DNA of 64,000 bases. It comes from Impatiens glandulifera (taxonomy: Eukaryota; Streptophyta; Magnoliopsida; Ericales; Balsaminaceae). Every line of letters begins with the position of its first letter. The stretch's first letter is position 1. The position numbers were made by a program, and so were the translations under genes. Shown in pieces: positions 47,291 through 59,532 of the stretch. Location: NCBI RefSeq assembly GCF_907164915.1, contig NC_061869.1, positions 9,597,721-9,661,720 on the forward strand, in the 5' to 3' direction. The notes under the pieces were generated by a model, which made no database searches, had not been told where the DNA came from, and saw only the letters and a list, made by a program, of their open reading frames with translations.

Positions 47291-49549
47291 CTCTTTCATT
47301 CAGACATGAACTTCTGAACATAAGGGGAGAAGGGTTATTTGAAAAACTTTCTGTTCAAGACAATTACATAAATCAAAATCCATCTCAAGTCATGGAAGTG
47401 TTGAACCAAGTTATTATTTTCTTCAATCCATCTCAAGTCCACAATAAGGACTATACATAGGATGGCAGTGTGGCTCGACGGTTTGGGTAGTTATTGTGAG
47501 TTTCGGGTCCAAGGCGAGATGGGGTCGGAACTGCTGTTCAGGTACCCAATAAATAAACCTAATTGGGTACAAAATGTCAATCTCCTTCTCTCTGTCTCAG
47601 ATTTTGGCCGTCCTCCTCCCTGCGCACAAAATGCGTTCCTTTTCGCTGATTCGGTACACTCATTTTTGCATTCTCAACTGCCTTTCATCATTTTGTCACT
47701 TTCTATGTTTGATTGACTTGCTTCCTTATATTTCACAGACTACTGTGGGTCTGTGGCTGATCTGCAGGATGCAATTTACCCTCAAAGTAAGCTAATTTGT
47801 TGCATTAGTTTTTCTTTGTCTTAAAGTTGAATCTTGATGTTAAATGGAACTCATAAAATGCTAGGCTGATTAAGAAAATTATTAGTGTCTTTCATTTGCT
47901 GAATTTGTGGATTCCTGACTAGCCTTTAGGAAAATCATGTTTTATGATAAATTTAGGGCTAATTCATACTTTTTGAGTGGAACTCAATTGGAACCTATAG
48001 TTATTACTCTACACATAAGGGACATTGTTTCACTAACCTTCAGAAATCGAAATAGATGGCTTTTCAAATAAGGATTATGACAGTTACACAATTACCTGCC
48101 CATAAAAAGAGAATAGTCGAGAAATAGGAGGATGTGGAAGAGAAAATTGTCTGAAGGGTTCAATCTTTTGTCATGAAAGTATTACATTGAGCATTATAAC
48201 TAGTCTTGCGGCTTGTCATGACTGCTTTCTTATGTCGGTTCAAACGAAAAACCACAACAACACTAAAATCATTATCATGATTCACTAAGATAACCCATTT
48301 TATGTTTGGAAACTAAATTTAGTAAAAAAAAAATAAAACCATTTATATGTTTAATCTAATTATATTGTGACATTTTGATTGATGATTCCTAAGTTCAAAC
48401 AACCCTTACTTTAAGACCAGATGATCTTTACTGCCTTGAAGAAAAATGAGAAGTTATCTTGATCAAGTTATATTACATTAGTTCCCTTTTTCAGACCTTA
48501 GTTGAGTGACCATCACAAACATTACAATAAAGATAAAGATTATTTGAGAAAAAGATCTAAATTGTCTCATCTCCTTCCTTATTCATAATTTACTGATCGA
48601 TATTCGAACATAAGCATCTTCATTGTATTGTATATACAGTATCTTCATTTAATCTAAAAGGTGTCAATTAAAGGGTCTCATTCATTGATGGATTATATCT
48701 ATCTTTCACCATTTTCTTCATTCCTTGTGGGTAAACCTTTAGCCAGGTGACTTTAGTCTATAATCAAAAGTATATATAGTAAACTGTAAATATATGCAGT
48801 CTTTGATATAGTATAGTAGCTTGTGTAGTTGTCGGTTCCAATGAAGTCTAATCCTTTGTTCAATATCTTCTTATCCTCTTCCGTTTGCAATTAATCACAA
48901 AAGATAAGGAGAAAAATGATCTTTCTCTCATTGATTTTATTGCAGACAAATCAGAAAACTGTATAGGTGAATGTTGGAATAGATAGATGGTATGATCAAT
49001 ACTTATTTGTGTAGGGTTTTCACAAATGTTTGATCTCCTCTGGCATCTAGCATCTAGGCTGTCACAAAAAAATAGAAATTGACATGATTTTATAACTTTG
49101 GTTAGTGTTTAATATATACATGGCCTTCCATAAGTGGGTCTATATATTTTTTCCTTTCATTCTGGAAGAGTTCTTAAAACTTTAAGAGCTTGATTTTAAC
49201 AGTGTTTTTTTTCTTCTAAATACCATCTTTACTTAACCTTAAGGAAAAATATCTTAGCTAGAGGAATTAGAGTGTAGAACTTATCCTTTTCTGAAAATGA
49301 CAATGTGAGTATTTTAGAAAAAAAAAAACTTTGGACAAATTTTTTTCATGGATGTAAGTCTATGAAGTGTAAATGAAAACATTTCATTTTGTAAACATTA
49401 TCAGATGCAACTTATGTTAAAATTAATGAAAAAAAATCATTTATAGCTTTGAAATATAGTTTGTTGCTCTCACAAAAGTTGGTAAAGTCTACCGAATAGA
49501 AAGGACTTAACCAGAGAATATTTGTGGTCATTGGAAATATCATTTGTAT
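47291..49549. other. Spacer between the STIPL1 copies, left part
   Basis: Mostly AT-rich without recognised genes. 47,462-47,800 is more balanced, with open frames and possible splice sites (gattcg|gtacac; cacag|actact) but no product I can name. The rest shows nothing identifiable. Confidence 0.5.
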
Positions 49550-49739
49550 ATTCATTCAACAAATGATAAACCAATATTAAATCAACTTCAGTTTAGTACT
49601 CATATCCAAAATACAAGCATCAACAACTAAAATATGTGTATCAAACCAAAATTTGTCTAACATTGTCATCATTAAAATTGTTATGTCTTGAATCTTTTGA
49701 TTGGGACACTATCCAAGTATCGAAAATCAATTTAATCTA

Positions 49740-50316
49740 CATATTTTAGCAAAACATATATTGGACGTGGAACATTTTGTTGAAAAAAATAATTTAGACG
49801 CATTGAAAATAGTTTTAGCATTTCACATATTTTTTGGATAAAATCTCACTCATTATCGTTTGACTCGTGTTTTATTGATTATTCTGAATAGAACATCGAT
49901 GAAAAATCAACTTATATTGTAAACCAATTTTAGAATGAAAAAAAATGAATTTCATCGAGTTAGTCAATCTAGAGACAATTTATTACTCAGGAACATTTCA
50001 ATGTCCTTAAATGATCTTTAAATTTCTCAATTCTTCTAGACGAAGTTGACCAATACTCGATACTATCATGTACTTTCTCAATTGACGACTTAATAACATT
50101 TAACCCGTCTTTCACAATCAAGTTCAAAATATGTGCATAACATTGCATATGAACATATTAATCGTTAGATAATAAATAACTTTTGTGCAATTTACGCACC
50201 ACATCTTTAATCATTACATCATTTATAAAGTAATTTTTAATGGTGATAGTTGACAATTTGTCAGATTTCATTCTAACAATGTATTTGTTAACACATTACC
50301 AAAGTTTTGCTCAAAG
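49740..50316 (-). pseudogene. hAT transposase fragment, left arm
   Basis: The minus strand reads CYAHILNLIVKDGLNVIKSS, then EKVHDSIEYWSTSSRRIEKF, characteristic of plant hAT (RICESLEEPER-like) transposases just after the catalytic core. Followed by stops. No BED zinc finger or complete dimerisation region. Confidence 0.7.
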
Positions 50317-50343
50317 AGTTTATGGTATCATGTCCACATAAAA

Positions 50344-50950
50344 GCAAAACTTTGACTATGGATTAATGAATATATTGTTATAATAGGAATATGAATTTCA
50401 AATTGTCAACGTTGACAATTGCTCTAAAAATGATGTAATAGTTCAAGATGTTGTGCTTATGTTGCTTACGATGAATATGTTTATATATGATGTTGTGTAT
50501 ATTTTGAACTTAATTGTGAAAGACAGATTAAATGTCATTAAGTCATCAATTGAGAAAATGTGATATTGTTGTGTATTGATTGACTTCGTCTAGAAGGATC
50601 GAAGAATTTGAAGATAATGTTAGGACACTTGAAATGCCATAAATAATAAATTGTCTTTATATTGTCCGACTTTATGAGATTCAAATTTTTTATTTTAAAA
50701 ATTATTTTGCAATATGAGTTGATTTTTCATGTTGATGATATTTACGGAATAATTAACACAAACACGAGTCAAACGATGAGTGAGATATTTTTTAAGAAAT
50801 ATGTGAAAACTATAACTATTTTTTTTAAACGACTAAGTTATTCTCTTTATCAAAATATTCAACATTCAATATATGTTTTTTTAAGATATATGACAATTTT
50901 ACTAATGTTAAAGTTTAACAAATTTTTATGTATTACACATATTTTGATGG
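50344..50950 (+). pseudogene. hAT transposase fragment, right arm
   Basis: The plus strand reads YILNLIVKDRLNVIKSSIEK near 50,490-50,555, then a degraded continuation with several stops. The more decayed of the two arms. Confidence 0.65.
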
Positions 50951-51030
50951 TTGTTTATTGTATTTTGGATTAGAGTAGGAAATTGAAGTTGGTCCAATAT
51001 TATTTTGTATGTTTTTACCCAAATGAATGA

Positions 51031-52335
51031 AAAATAACTAAATGAAGTGCGTCAATTTTTTTATTATTTATTTAATAAATATTTCAAATGTCGCAGTGAT
51101 CACAAATAACACAAATATTATCTGGTAGATGAGTATTATCTTTCTTGCAGACTTTACTTGCTTTTGTAAGAGCGGAGAGAATATATTAGAACACAAATGA
51201 AATCTAAGCTAATTAAAAGAAAATTTGCTCCAAACAACCATGAATATTAACTTTAAACATCTCATGTTACGAGCAATTACAATAGACTTTTTTTTTTACA
51301 ATTCTAATGTTAACCGTTGTTTTAGAGTGGTAGAATTGTTGATCCTCATTCCGAGTAAGTTTAATGTGGATATGGTGGAGGCTCTTATGTGCAAAAAGTT
51401 GGTTATTATAATAATATTTTAAAAATATTCTTATTATTATTTTTTTATTATTATTATTAATGTGTATGTGAACCTCCAAATTAAACACATTCATGGACGC
51501 CTTAGACTGCGGTGAAGATTTTTGTATAATTTTATCATTTAAAATAAGAATTCGTAAATGATTTTAGTTAATTATTTTTGATTTTTTACCTATATTAATG
51601 ACCTTTAAGAAAGGATTGAATAATGAAAATTTCTATATTGATATTTTTTGAGAAAATGTATTTTAAATTTATATAATGATTATTTGTGAGTAGAGAAAGA
51701 AATAATTAAATTTTAAGGAATTTTATATATTTTTGAGTATTTATATAATTATTTGTTAAATGAATTTGTCGTGAATTTTTCATTTGGTCGAGCTCAATGG
51801 TTAATTTCTCTAGCAAATTTTGAAATGTATATTCCTTTTTAGCTTATATTTTAGATATTAAGCTAATTTTTATATATAATCCTTTTTAGCCTGTTAAATT
51901 TTTTAATTTACTTAAATTTGTATGAGTTGATGATTTAATAAAAATTAATTGTTATATCTATTTTATATATAATTGGTCATTTTATTTGTTGGTTGATTTT
52001 AAGGTATATAATTTTAAATGATAATTTATTTTAAATTAAAAAATTACATTTAATGGGTAGAAAAAATATTTTAAAAATTAAAATAAATATTAATCGGATA
52101 AAAAATATTTAAAAGAAAAACGATTTAAAAGAAAAACGAATATGGATCAGGTATCGGACCGGCCAAATTCAAGTCAATCGATATACCTATTTTTCTTTCC
52201 CCCAAAACCTGGCATTTTGCCCAACCTAGCTATACTGGACAAAAAGCAACAAACATTGAGCTAGGCTCATTTATTTACAAACATGGAAAATAGAAAAAAG
52301 AAAAAAAAAATTATATTTGTGGAACTTTTAAATTC
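51031..52335. other. AT-rich spacer
   Basis: No gene recognised. Short frames at 51,225-51,494 on either strand have no family resemblance. A few balanced words near 51,300-51,380. Confidence 0.5.
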
Positions 52336-52505
52336 ATTTCTATCTAAGTTATCTCAATGAAATGAACATACGATTATCAACCAAAGTTAGCTCAAGTTCA
52401 TGTACATCACTCGAAAAAGGATTTCTATCTAAGTTATCTCAATGAAATGAACATACGGTTATCAACCAAAGTTAGCTTCATGTCCATCAATCGAAAAGGG
52501 ACATG
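52336..52505 (+). repeat. Tandem duplication, 85-bp period
   Basis: Two copies starting atttctatctaagttatctc at 52,336 and 52,421, sharing atcaaccaaagttagct and catca.tcgaaaa, with a few differences and one short gap. Confidence 0.85.
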
Positions 52506-52599
52506 AGGTTAGATAAAAACATCCAACTTCGATGTTTTCTCAATATTCAAGCATAAAGATGACAATTTGAAACCACCATGTGGTAATCGAATTAAATTG

Positions 52600-54320
52600 T
52601 CTTGTTTGGGATGATTTTTCTTCGAAACCGAACGGAGATGGACGGGAAATATATTTGTGTCTCCCGCTCCGATTTCACCACAATTATGTCCCGAACACTA
52701 TAAAACATTTTTAAATATATAAAATCACTAATATATTAATTTATTAATCTATTCATTATATTTTATAAAAATGGTAAGTTTATTTTTTTATAATAATATA
52801 AAATTTCAATATATTACCATATATATTATATTAAAAAACCCATTTATATAATTCTATTGTATATTTTTTTATTTTTTTAAATTATTTTATAAAAGGTGTC
52901 CCGCAGGGATTTTTCGAAACCAAAAAGGGCGGTGATCGTATTAAAAAAAATTCCGAAATAAAAATGGGACGGAGACGGTAAATGAATCGACGCCTCCATC
53001 CTGGTCACGAGGCCAAGTGTTTATATTGCTTAAATTTGTGTGGTGCAAAACTCATTTAAACTTGTTTATATAATTCTATTGTATATATTTTTGGGAAGAA
53101 TGTCAATTTTACACACTAAGTTGTAGGAAGGTGTCAAATTTACTTATTAAGTATCAAAATTCTATTTATATATATGAATTTGTCAAAAAGTGTCAAATAT
53201 ATTTAAAATAACAGAAATGTTAAACGGTGTTAAAATTTTTGCCACATGTAATATCCATATATTTTTTTATTTTTTTAAATTGACATTATTTTAATTATTT
53301 TTCCATTATTTTTTAATTTAAACAAAACTTATTTTTATTTTCTCTCTCGTCCCTCCATAACTCTCCATTTTTTTTCTAACTTTTCTCTCTTTGATTAACT
53401 CAAGTTCTTTTGGATTTTTACCTTCTTCTAACCTCCAAGTGCTCCCTAACTGAACTTTAAATAGTCATCATCGTTGGTGAAAGTTTTTGTTGGTCGATTC
53501 CTAAATCATAAATGTTGTGGCCAAAATCTTCAGTAGTCGAACCCTAAATCATTGTCGCCATTAGCGGACAATGTCGAATCAAGGTAAAATCTCCCTAAAC
53601 CGACTTGTTTTAATTTTAGTTTTCATAATACTCACCCTGTTAAAACGTAACCCCCAAATCCAAGTCTTTCTCAATTAAACCTTACACTATCATCATCATT
53701 GGTTGAAACATTCATTGGTTGAATCCTAAATTGCTAGTGTTATGGCGAAGTCTTAATAACTAGTTACTTTTTAGAACAATTTTTATAATTAATCAATTAA
53801 ATATTATTATTAATAATAAAATTACTCATAGATGGAGAAATGAAGAGAGAAATATTTAAAGAAAATGGTAAGTTGTGAGGGTAAAGAAAGAGAAAATAAA
53901 TAAAAAAAGATTTTAATGTTTTGTTTGAATAAAAAATAATTAAAGTAATGTCAATTTAAAAAAACAAAAAATATATGAATATTACATGTGACAAAAATTT
54001 TAACGCCATCTAACATTTCTGTTATTTTAAATATATTTGACACTTTTTGACAAGTTCATACATATAAATGGAATTTTGATACTTAATAAGTAAATTTGAC
54101 ACCTTCTTACAACTTTGTGTGTAAAATTGGCATTCTTCCCATATATTTTTAGTTTTTTCTTAAATATATTATAAATGTGCCTCGCTGGATTTTCCGAAAT
54201 CAAACGGAACGGAATTGTATTAAAAAAAAAATCGAAATAAAAACTGGGCGGGGATGGTAAATGAATTGCCCGCATGTGTTGTGTAAAGCTCATTTAACCT
54301 TTTTTTATATTATTTGATAA
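52600..54320. repeat. Old GC-biased repeat, tandemly duplicated and split by a Mutator-like element
   Basis: Two related blocks, 52,850-53,092 and 54,150-54,300, share the order tataattctattgtatat, gtgtcccgc/gtgcctcgc, ggatttt(t)cgaaa, gtattaaaaaaaa, cgaaataaaaa..gg, gggatggtaaatgaatt and gcaaaactcatttaa. The second copy was interrupted by the element at 53,093-54,140. Blocks of this kind (cggggat..ggtaaa) are common in plant genomes as MITE-like repeats. Confidence 0.6.
53093..54140. mobile_element. Mutator-like non-autonomous element, copy 2 (1048 bp)
   Basis: Same family as 15,871-16,962. Starts gggaagaatgtcaattttac and ends gtaaaattggcattcttccc, with long inverted ends of more than 200 bp. 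Flanked by a perfect 10-bp duplication, atatattttt (53,083-53,092 and 54,141-54,150). The core carries short open frames with no transposase motif. The exact duplication suggests it is younger than copy 1. Confidence 0.88.
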
Positions 54321-54589
54321 AAAATAAATTATTTGAAATTTGGTTCAGATAAATTATTAAAATATTATTTTATATTTAATAATTTGGTTTTGTATTATAT
54401 TATGAAAAGTTGATTAATTTTGGTAAAAAATAAAAAAAATATTACTATTTAATGAAAAAAATATTTTAATATTTTTATAAATTAATTAATTTGATATTTT
54501 GAAGAGATAATTCAGAGTAGGATAGAATGAGTTAATCAAATAATTCATACCAACCAGGACTAAGTGACCCGAATCAGGACCGGCCCGAC

Positions 54590-57500
54590 CCGACCCGACC
54601 GTTTCTGGAAGCAAATCGACCTACAAGAGAAAGGGGACGAATCTAGAACAAGGAAGATAGCGAAGAAGGGACGACGATTGTCAAACCGAAGAATTTTCAG
54701 GTATGGATTCTCTTTCACGAAAGGATCTTCTTAGTTCATGTTATTATTATGATTCTTATTTCGTGATTTTGCTTTTGATTGAAAAAGAAAGCAGAGGACG
54801 AGATGAACGATAACGAGTACCAGGATATGGATAGATTTGGCGTGGAAAACGACTACGACGGAGGCGAATGGATAGGCGGCGAATTTTACTACCGAAAACG
54901 CAAAGATAAGCAGAAACAAACCAAAGAAGATGTTCTATACGGTGTTTTTGCTGATTATTCCGACTCTGACGATGATGATTCATCCTCACGAAAACGTAGA
55001 AAGGATCGCGACGGCCGCAAAGCTGACCTCACTAAACCCGTCAGTTTCATCTCCACAGGTACATTGTTGAAACCCTTAACCTAATAATATAATCAATGAC
55101 TTTAGAAAACATTTTCTAGGTCTAGTTTTTGCATTCTCTTATTCATTCTCATGACCTTAGGTACTGTGATGCCTGACAAAGAAATTGATCAGAATTCAAA
55201 GGAAGCTATTGATGACATGTTTTCTGAAGATAATGGTAGGCCTGGATTGGGATCTGGAGCATCTGGTTTGGGGTACAACAATTCAAAGGTTAAGGATAGT
55301 GTTAAAGAATTAAAGAATGTAGCTTATAGCGGTGATGATGGTGAGGATGATTATAGTTTTCTTCCAACTGAATTCGGGAGAAGGATAAAGGAAGGTGTGC
55401 AGAGAAGGGAAAAGGAGAGGATTGAGAAGAAGGAAACCAACGTAGTGAGAAAATCAGATGTGGGAATAACGAAGGATGTTGGAGGATTTGAGAAATATAC
55501 AAAAGGAATTGGAATGAAACTGTTGGAGAAAATGGGGTATAAGGGAGGTGGACTTGGGAAGAACGAGCAGGGAATTGTAGCTCCAATTGAAGCTAAGTTA
55601 AGACCTAAGAATATGGGAATGGGATTCAACGATTACAAAGAGGTCGCACCTACATTGCCTCAATTAGAGGAACAAACCGTCGGTCAAGCACAGATAGAGG
55701 TGAAGAGGACAAGAGAGAAACAGTGGATTAAAGGAAAGAAGAAGAAGAAGGATTCTTACATTACAGCAGACGAGTTATTAGCAAAGAAGGAAGATCAAGG
55801 ATTTGAGGTCCTTCAAAAGGTGATCGACATGCGAGGACCACAAGTAAGAGTTTTGACCAATTTTGACAATCTAAACGCAGAAGAAAAAGCAAGAGAGAAT
55901 GATGTGCCAATGCCCGAACTTCAACACAATCTAAGATTGATAGTTGAATTAGCTGAACTCGATATACTTAAAATCGACAGAGATTTGAGGAACGAGAGAG
56001 AAACAGCTATCAGTTTGCAGAAGGAGAAATCAAGGCTCGAACAGGAGTCTACTCATCAGAAACAACAACTAAACAACATGGAGGAGATCGAAAGTGTTAT
56101 AAACTACATCGAAGAACAGAATTCATTAGGAACTCTAACCCTAAATTCGCTAGCAAATCATTTTATCGACCTAAGGAGAAAATACCCAGAAGATTATAAG
56201 CTCTGTAACTTATCATCTATAGCTTGCAATTTCGCTCTTCCCCTGTTCATTCGAGTATTTCAAGGATGGGATCCACTTAGAAACCCTCTGCACGGGCTCG
56301 AATTGGCACAACTATGGAAAAATGTGTTACAAGGCGAGGAAAGTAACGACATATTTGATGTGGCTACGCCTTATACAAATCTAATTGAACAAGTAGTTTT
56401 GCCCGCTATAAGAATATCGGGCATAAACACATGGGAACCAAGAGATCCCGAGCCAATGCTTAGACTAATGGAGACGTGGGAAAAGTTATTGCCTTCTTCG
56501 ATTATTCAAAATGTATTGCACAGCATCGTCATGCCGAAACTATCTGCAGCTGTTGATTCATGGGACCCGCGTCGCGAAACCGTTCCAATCCACGTTTGGG
56601 TTCATCCATGGCTGACATTCCTCGGATCGAAATTGGACGGTTTATACCACATGATAAGGATGAAACTAAGCATGGTTCTTGATGCTTGGCATCCGAGCGA
56701 CGCCTCCGCCTACACGATCTTATCCCCGTGGAAATCAGTGTTCGATTCCGCCAACTGGGAGAATATGATGCGTCGATTCATTGTCCCGAAACTGCAGATC
56801 GCACTTCAAGAATTTCAAATAAACCCGGCGAATCAGAAACTCGATCATTTCTATTGGGTCGTTTCGTGGGTTTCCGCGATCCCTGTTCATCTGATGGTCG
56901 ATTTGCTGGAGAGGTTCTTCTTTTCGAAATGGCTACAAGTTCTATATCATTGGTTAAGTTCGAAACCTAATTTACAGGAGGTTCATCAATGGTACATAGG
57001 TTGGAAAGGTCTCATACCGGTGGAACTACAATCGCATGAGAACATTCGATATCAATTCACCGTCGGATTGAACATGATCGATCGTTCAATCGAAGGTATG
57101 GAAGTTGTTCAGCCGGTTATGAGAGATAACCTCAGTTATAATAATAATCGTGCGAAAGAGGAAAGACAGGCAGAATTATTACAGAGAGTTGAAATGGACA
57201 ACGGTAATGGAGTTGAGATGTCGTTGAAGGAAGTTGTGGAAGCCCATGCACAGCATCATGGTTTGTTGTTTAAGCTGAAACCGGGGAGGATGCACGATGG
57301 GAATCAGATATATGGTTATGGGAATATTAGTATATATGTTGATTCGATTAATCAGAGGTTGTATGCTCAGAAGGATGAGAGTTGGGTATTGACGAATCTC
57401 GATAGGTTGCTTGAACTTCATAACGGTTCTGTTGGGAAAAGGCGGTGAATCCAGAAACCAAGGGCTAAGGCTAATGTATGTTTTTCTTTCTCTTCTTGTT

Positions 57501-57890
57501 TGTGCAATATTATGAAACTGGATATCTTTTAGATAGAACAATTATATAAGAAATGTAGTATTGCCTAGCAGCAACTGAACTGATGAAATTTACTCCATAA
57601 GATTAAAGTGTTTTTTGATGGAAAACTTATGTAGAATTTGCACCAGGTTGAAATGCTAGTATGTTTCCATGTCCTGTTTCAATATCTTTAAATCCCAATG
57701 TCAAATTTCTTGCTTTATTTGACTGTTTCCATATAGTGGATTTGGAAAATGTTAATTTATGACTTGTATTAGTTGGTATCCTCACTTTAGTTGCAAAAAC
57801 CTTTTACCTCCCTTGTTTTTGGTATAGGCCACATGTTATATTGTTTGACAAAACTGTGCATTGTCTCTTTCCGGATTGGGTTTTTTTTCG
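54590..57890 (+). repeat. Segmental duplicate 2 (partner 44,540-47,290)
   Basis: Contains the intact STIPL1 gene with homologous flanks on both sides. The 3' homology runs to about 57,880 (aaaactgtg.attgtctctttc). Confidence 0.85.
54803..57448 (+). CDS. STIPL1: Spliceosome-disassembly factor STIPL1/NTR1 (TFIP11 family, G-patch)
   Basis: Partner and activator of the DEAH helicase Prp43 in the NTR complex that releases the lariat spliceosome; nuclear. In Arabidopsis STIPL1 also affects clock transcripts. Two exons, 54803-55058 and 55161-57448 (GT-AG; codon for G86 is split), give 847 aa (Arabidopsis about 849). Start [20 protein letters not shown]; the in-frame non-ATG extension upstream is ignored. 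TIP_N acidic region ~1-70, basic/acidic linker, G-patch ~197-243 ([18 protein letters not shown]), a coiled-coil-like stretch ~300-350, then the GCFC-type domain to ~700 and a conserved C-terminal MW..DLDRLL-like end ([14 protein letters not shown]). Complete, no lesions seen. A partial, broken duplicate lies 10 kb upstream. Confidence 0.93.
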
Positions 57891-58996
57891 CAATCTCCAA
57901 GCCTCAGTCCAGATGAGGAGTTAGTAAAGAGCTCATAGGTTACTACCATGTAAAGAATGATAAAAAAATGTGATTCTGTTGATTTGATCGGGTTTTACAT
58001 CGAAATGTACAATCAAACCGTTGATTTTGGTTTGATTCGATCGGTTTGTACATCGAAATGCACAACCAAATCATTGATTTTAGTTTGAAATTTTTTAAAC
58101 TTTTTAGAATGTAGTCATTTCGGTTGGTTGTGATTCTAGCTTCCTACATTATTTGTCTTTATTTTAGTTCAATTATAAAAAAAAAATATTATTAAGAGAG
58201 ATATATAGGTATTTATCTTTGGCTGCAAGCCTGCAACAAGCTATGTCTATAAATGTGTCTCTAGATAATAAGAGTTAATTGTTAGCACATTTAGTTTAGT
58301 GCATTAAATTGAGTATGGAATATAGTTTGAGGGTCATTGTACACTTATTGCAATGCTCTCATTCAAGGTTAATGCATAGAATGAATGTAAAGCTAAGGTT
58401 TTATGTTTAAGTGAGAATAAAACAAAAATATCAACAATTATCTGTGTTGATTTTCTATGTAAACACTCTGTCTAAAATCCTAAGTAGAAATTTTCAAGAT
58501 TACTAACCTTATTATTACAGTAGGGGAGTTTGGTTTATTTACTTGAATGAAAATGAGTTTAACCATTCTAATATTGTTGTTAATTGATATGTTGAACTTA
58601 TTTATGATTAAGCTATATATGTTGATGTTTGATTTGTTAAAATTTAAAAATACAAATATGATAAATCATAAATACCAAGTTTGGGTATAGACTATAGACA
58701 GTGTCGGTCCGAGCAACTAGTAAAAGGTGAAAATGTTTGTCTAAATTTTTAGTTTTCATTATCATACACTATGCTAACATTTTTTATATTTAAAAAAACT
58801 AAATATTTTAAAAAAATTATTCTCAAACTCATTAACCAAAAGTTTGTTATTTCTATATTTCATTTTCAAATCCGTCAACCAAACAACCTTGACAAATAAC
58901 AGTATTTAAAAAAAAAATCTGAACAAAAATCTGAACAACTTTAGGTCAATTTATTTCGCTGAAATGAAATAAAATTGTCCAATTACAACCTAGAAC
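57891..58996. other. Spacer downstream of STIPL1
   Basis: AT-rich. Holds a ~56-bp near-tandem repeat at 57,978-58,090 (cggttttacatcgaaatgta-like / cggtttgtacatcgaaatgc, each followed by ttgatttt). No coding signal. Confidence 0.6.
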
Positions 58997-59524
58997 TAGG
59001 GATGAGCAAATGGGTAAAACTAATCCGTTTTGTCCGATCCGTATTAAATCCAAACTAAGTTTATCTAATCCTTAATCCAAACAATTTTACTAATTAATAC
59101 GGATTTGATTGAAAATGGTTTGGATAATCCAAACTAAAAAATATTTATATATATCAGCTTGAAATTAGTCAACAATTTTATTTATTTTTTAACTTTTTTT
59201 TAATTTTTTTTTTAAATTCAAAATTTTTTATTATTATTAAATTTGAATCTGAAAAAATAATAAAAAAAATTAAAATTAAAATAAATATCGTTGGTGATGA
59301 TAAGTAAAATATATATTATATTGAGATGAAATTTAATTTAAAGAAAATTAATTAAAAAATATATTTTTATTTAGATAATTTGGATAATTTGGATAATCCT
59401 AATCTAATCCGATTTAATTCAATCCGATCCGATCTCAGTCCAATTTGAAATATCCAATCTGAATCAGTATTTAGGAATCGGATTGGATTGAATTTCGGAT
59501 TAAACCACTCAATGCTCACCCCTA
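58997..59524. mobile_element. hAT-type MITE, 528 bp
   Basis: Ends are tagggatgagcaaatggg on the left and ccactcaatgctcacccct(a) on the right, inverted repeats of the TAGGGGTGAGCA kind. Flanked by cctagaac (58,989-58,996) and cctagagc (59,525-59,532), an 8-bp target duplication with one mismatch, as expected for hAT. Subterminal 'aatccgatc' words are repeated in both halves; the core is AT-rich and non-coding. Confidence 0.85.
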
Positions 59525-59532
59525 CCTAGAGC

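Larger units (their letters stand above)
49550..51030. repeat. Long inverted repeat (hairpin) made of hAT transposase sequence
   Basis: Arms of about 0.7 kb (left 49,550-50,316; right 50,344-51,030) are reverse complements with scattered differences, around a loop of roughly 27 nt. Shared words include cctcaaag..ttttgc / gcaaaacttt at the loop, caaattgtcaac, attttgaactt.attgtgaaag, aacacgagtcaaacgat, and tgtattttgga at the outer end. Translated inward on the minus strand, the left arm reads HILNLIVKDGLNVIKSSIEK, a hAT transposase block; the right arm reads the same on the plus strand with stops. A transcript across it would fold into a long double strand. Confidence 0.8.

Noticed and set aside
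50662..50973. 103-residue frame in the hairpin right arm
   Set aside because: Out of frame with the hAT transposase reading; a by-product of AT-rich decay.
54027..54293. 88-residue minus-strand frame
   Set aside because: Lies across the right TIR of the Mutator-like element and its flank; no transposase motif.
54779..54802. N-terminal extension of STIPL1
   Set aside because: Starts at TTG; the duplicate and the family begin at MNDN.
55302..55629. Minus-strand frames opposite STIPL1 exon 2
   Set aside because: Antisense shadows of the G-patch coding region; the same shadow appears opposite the duplicate.
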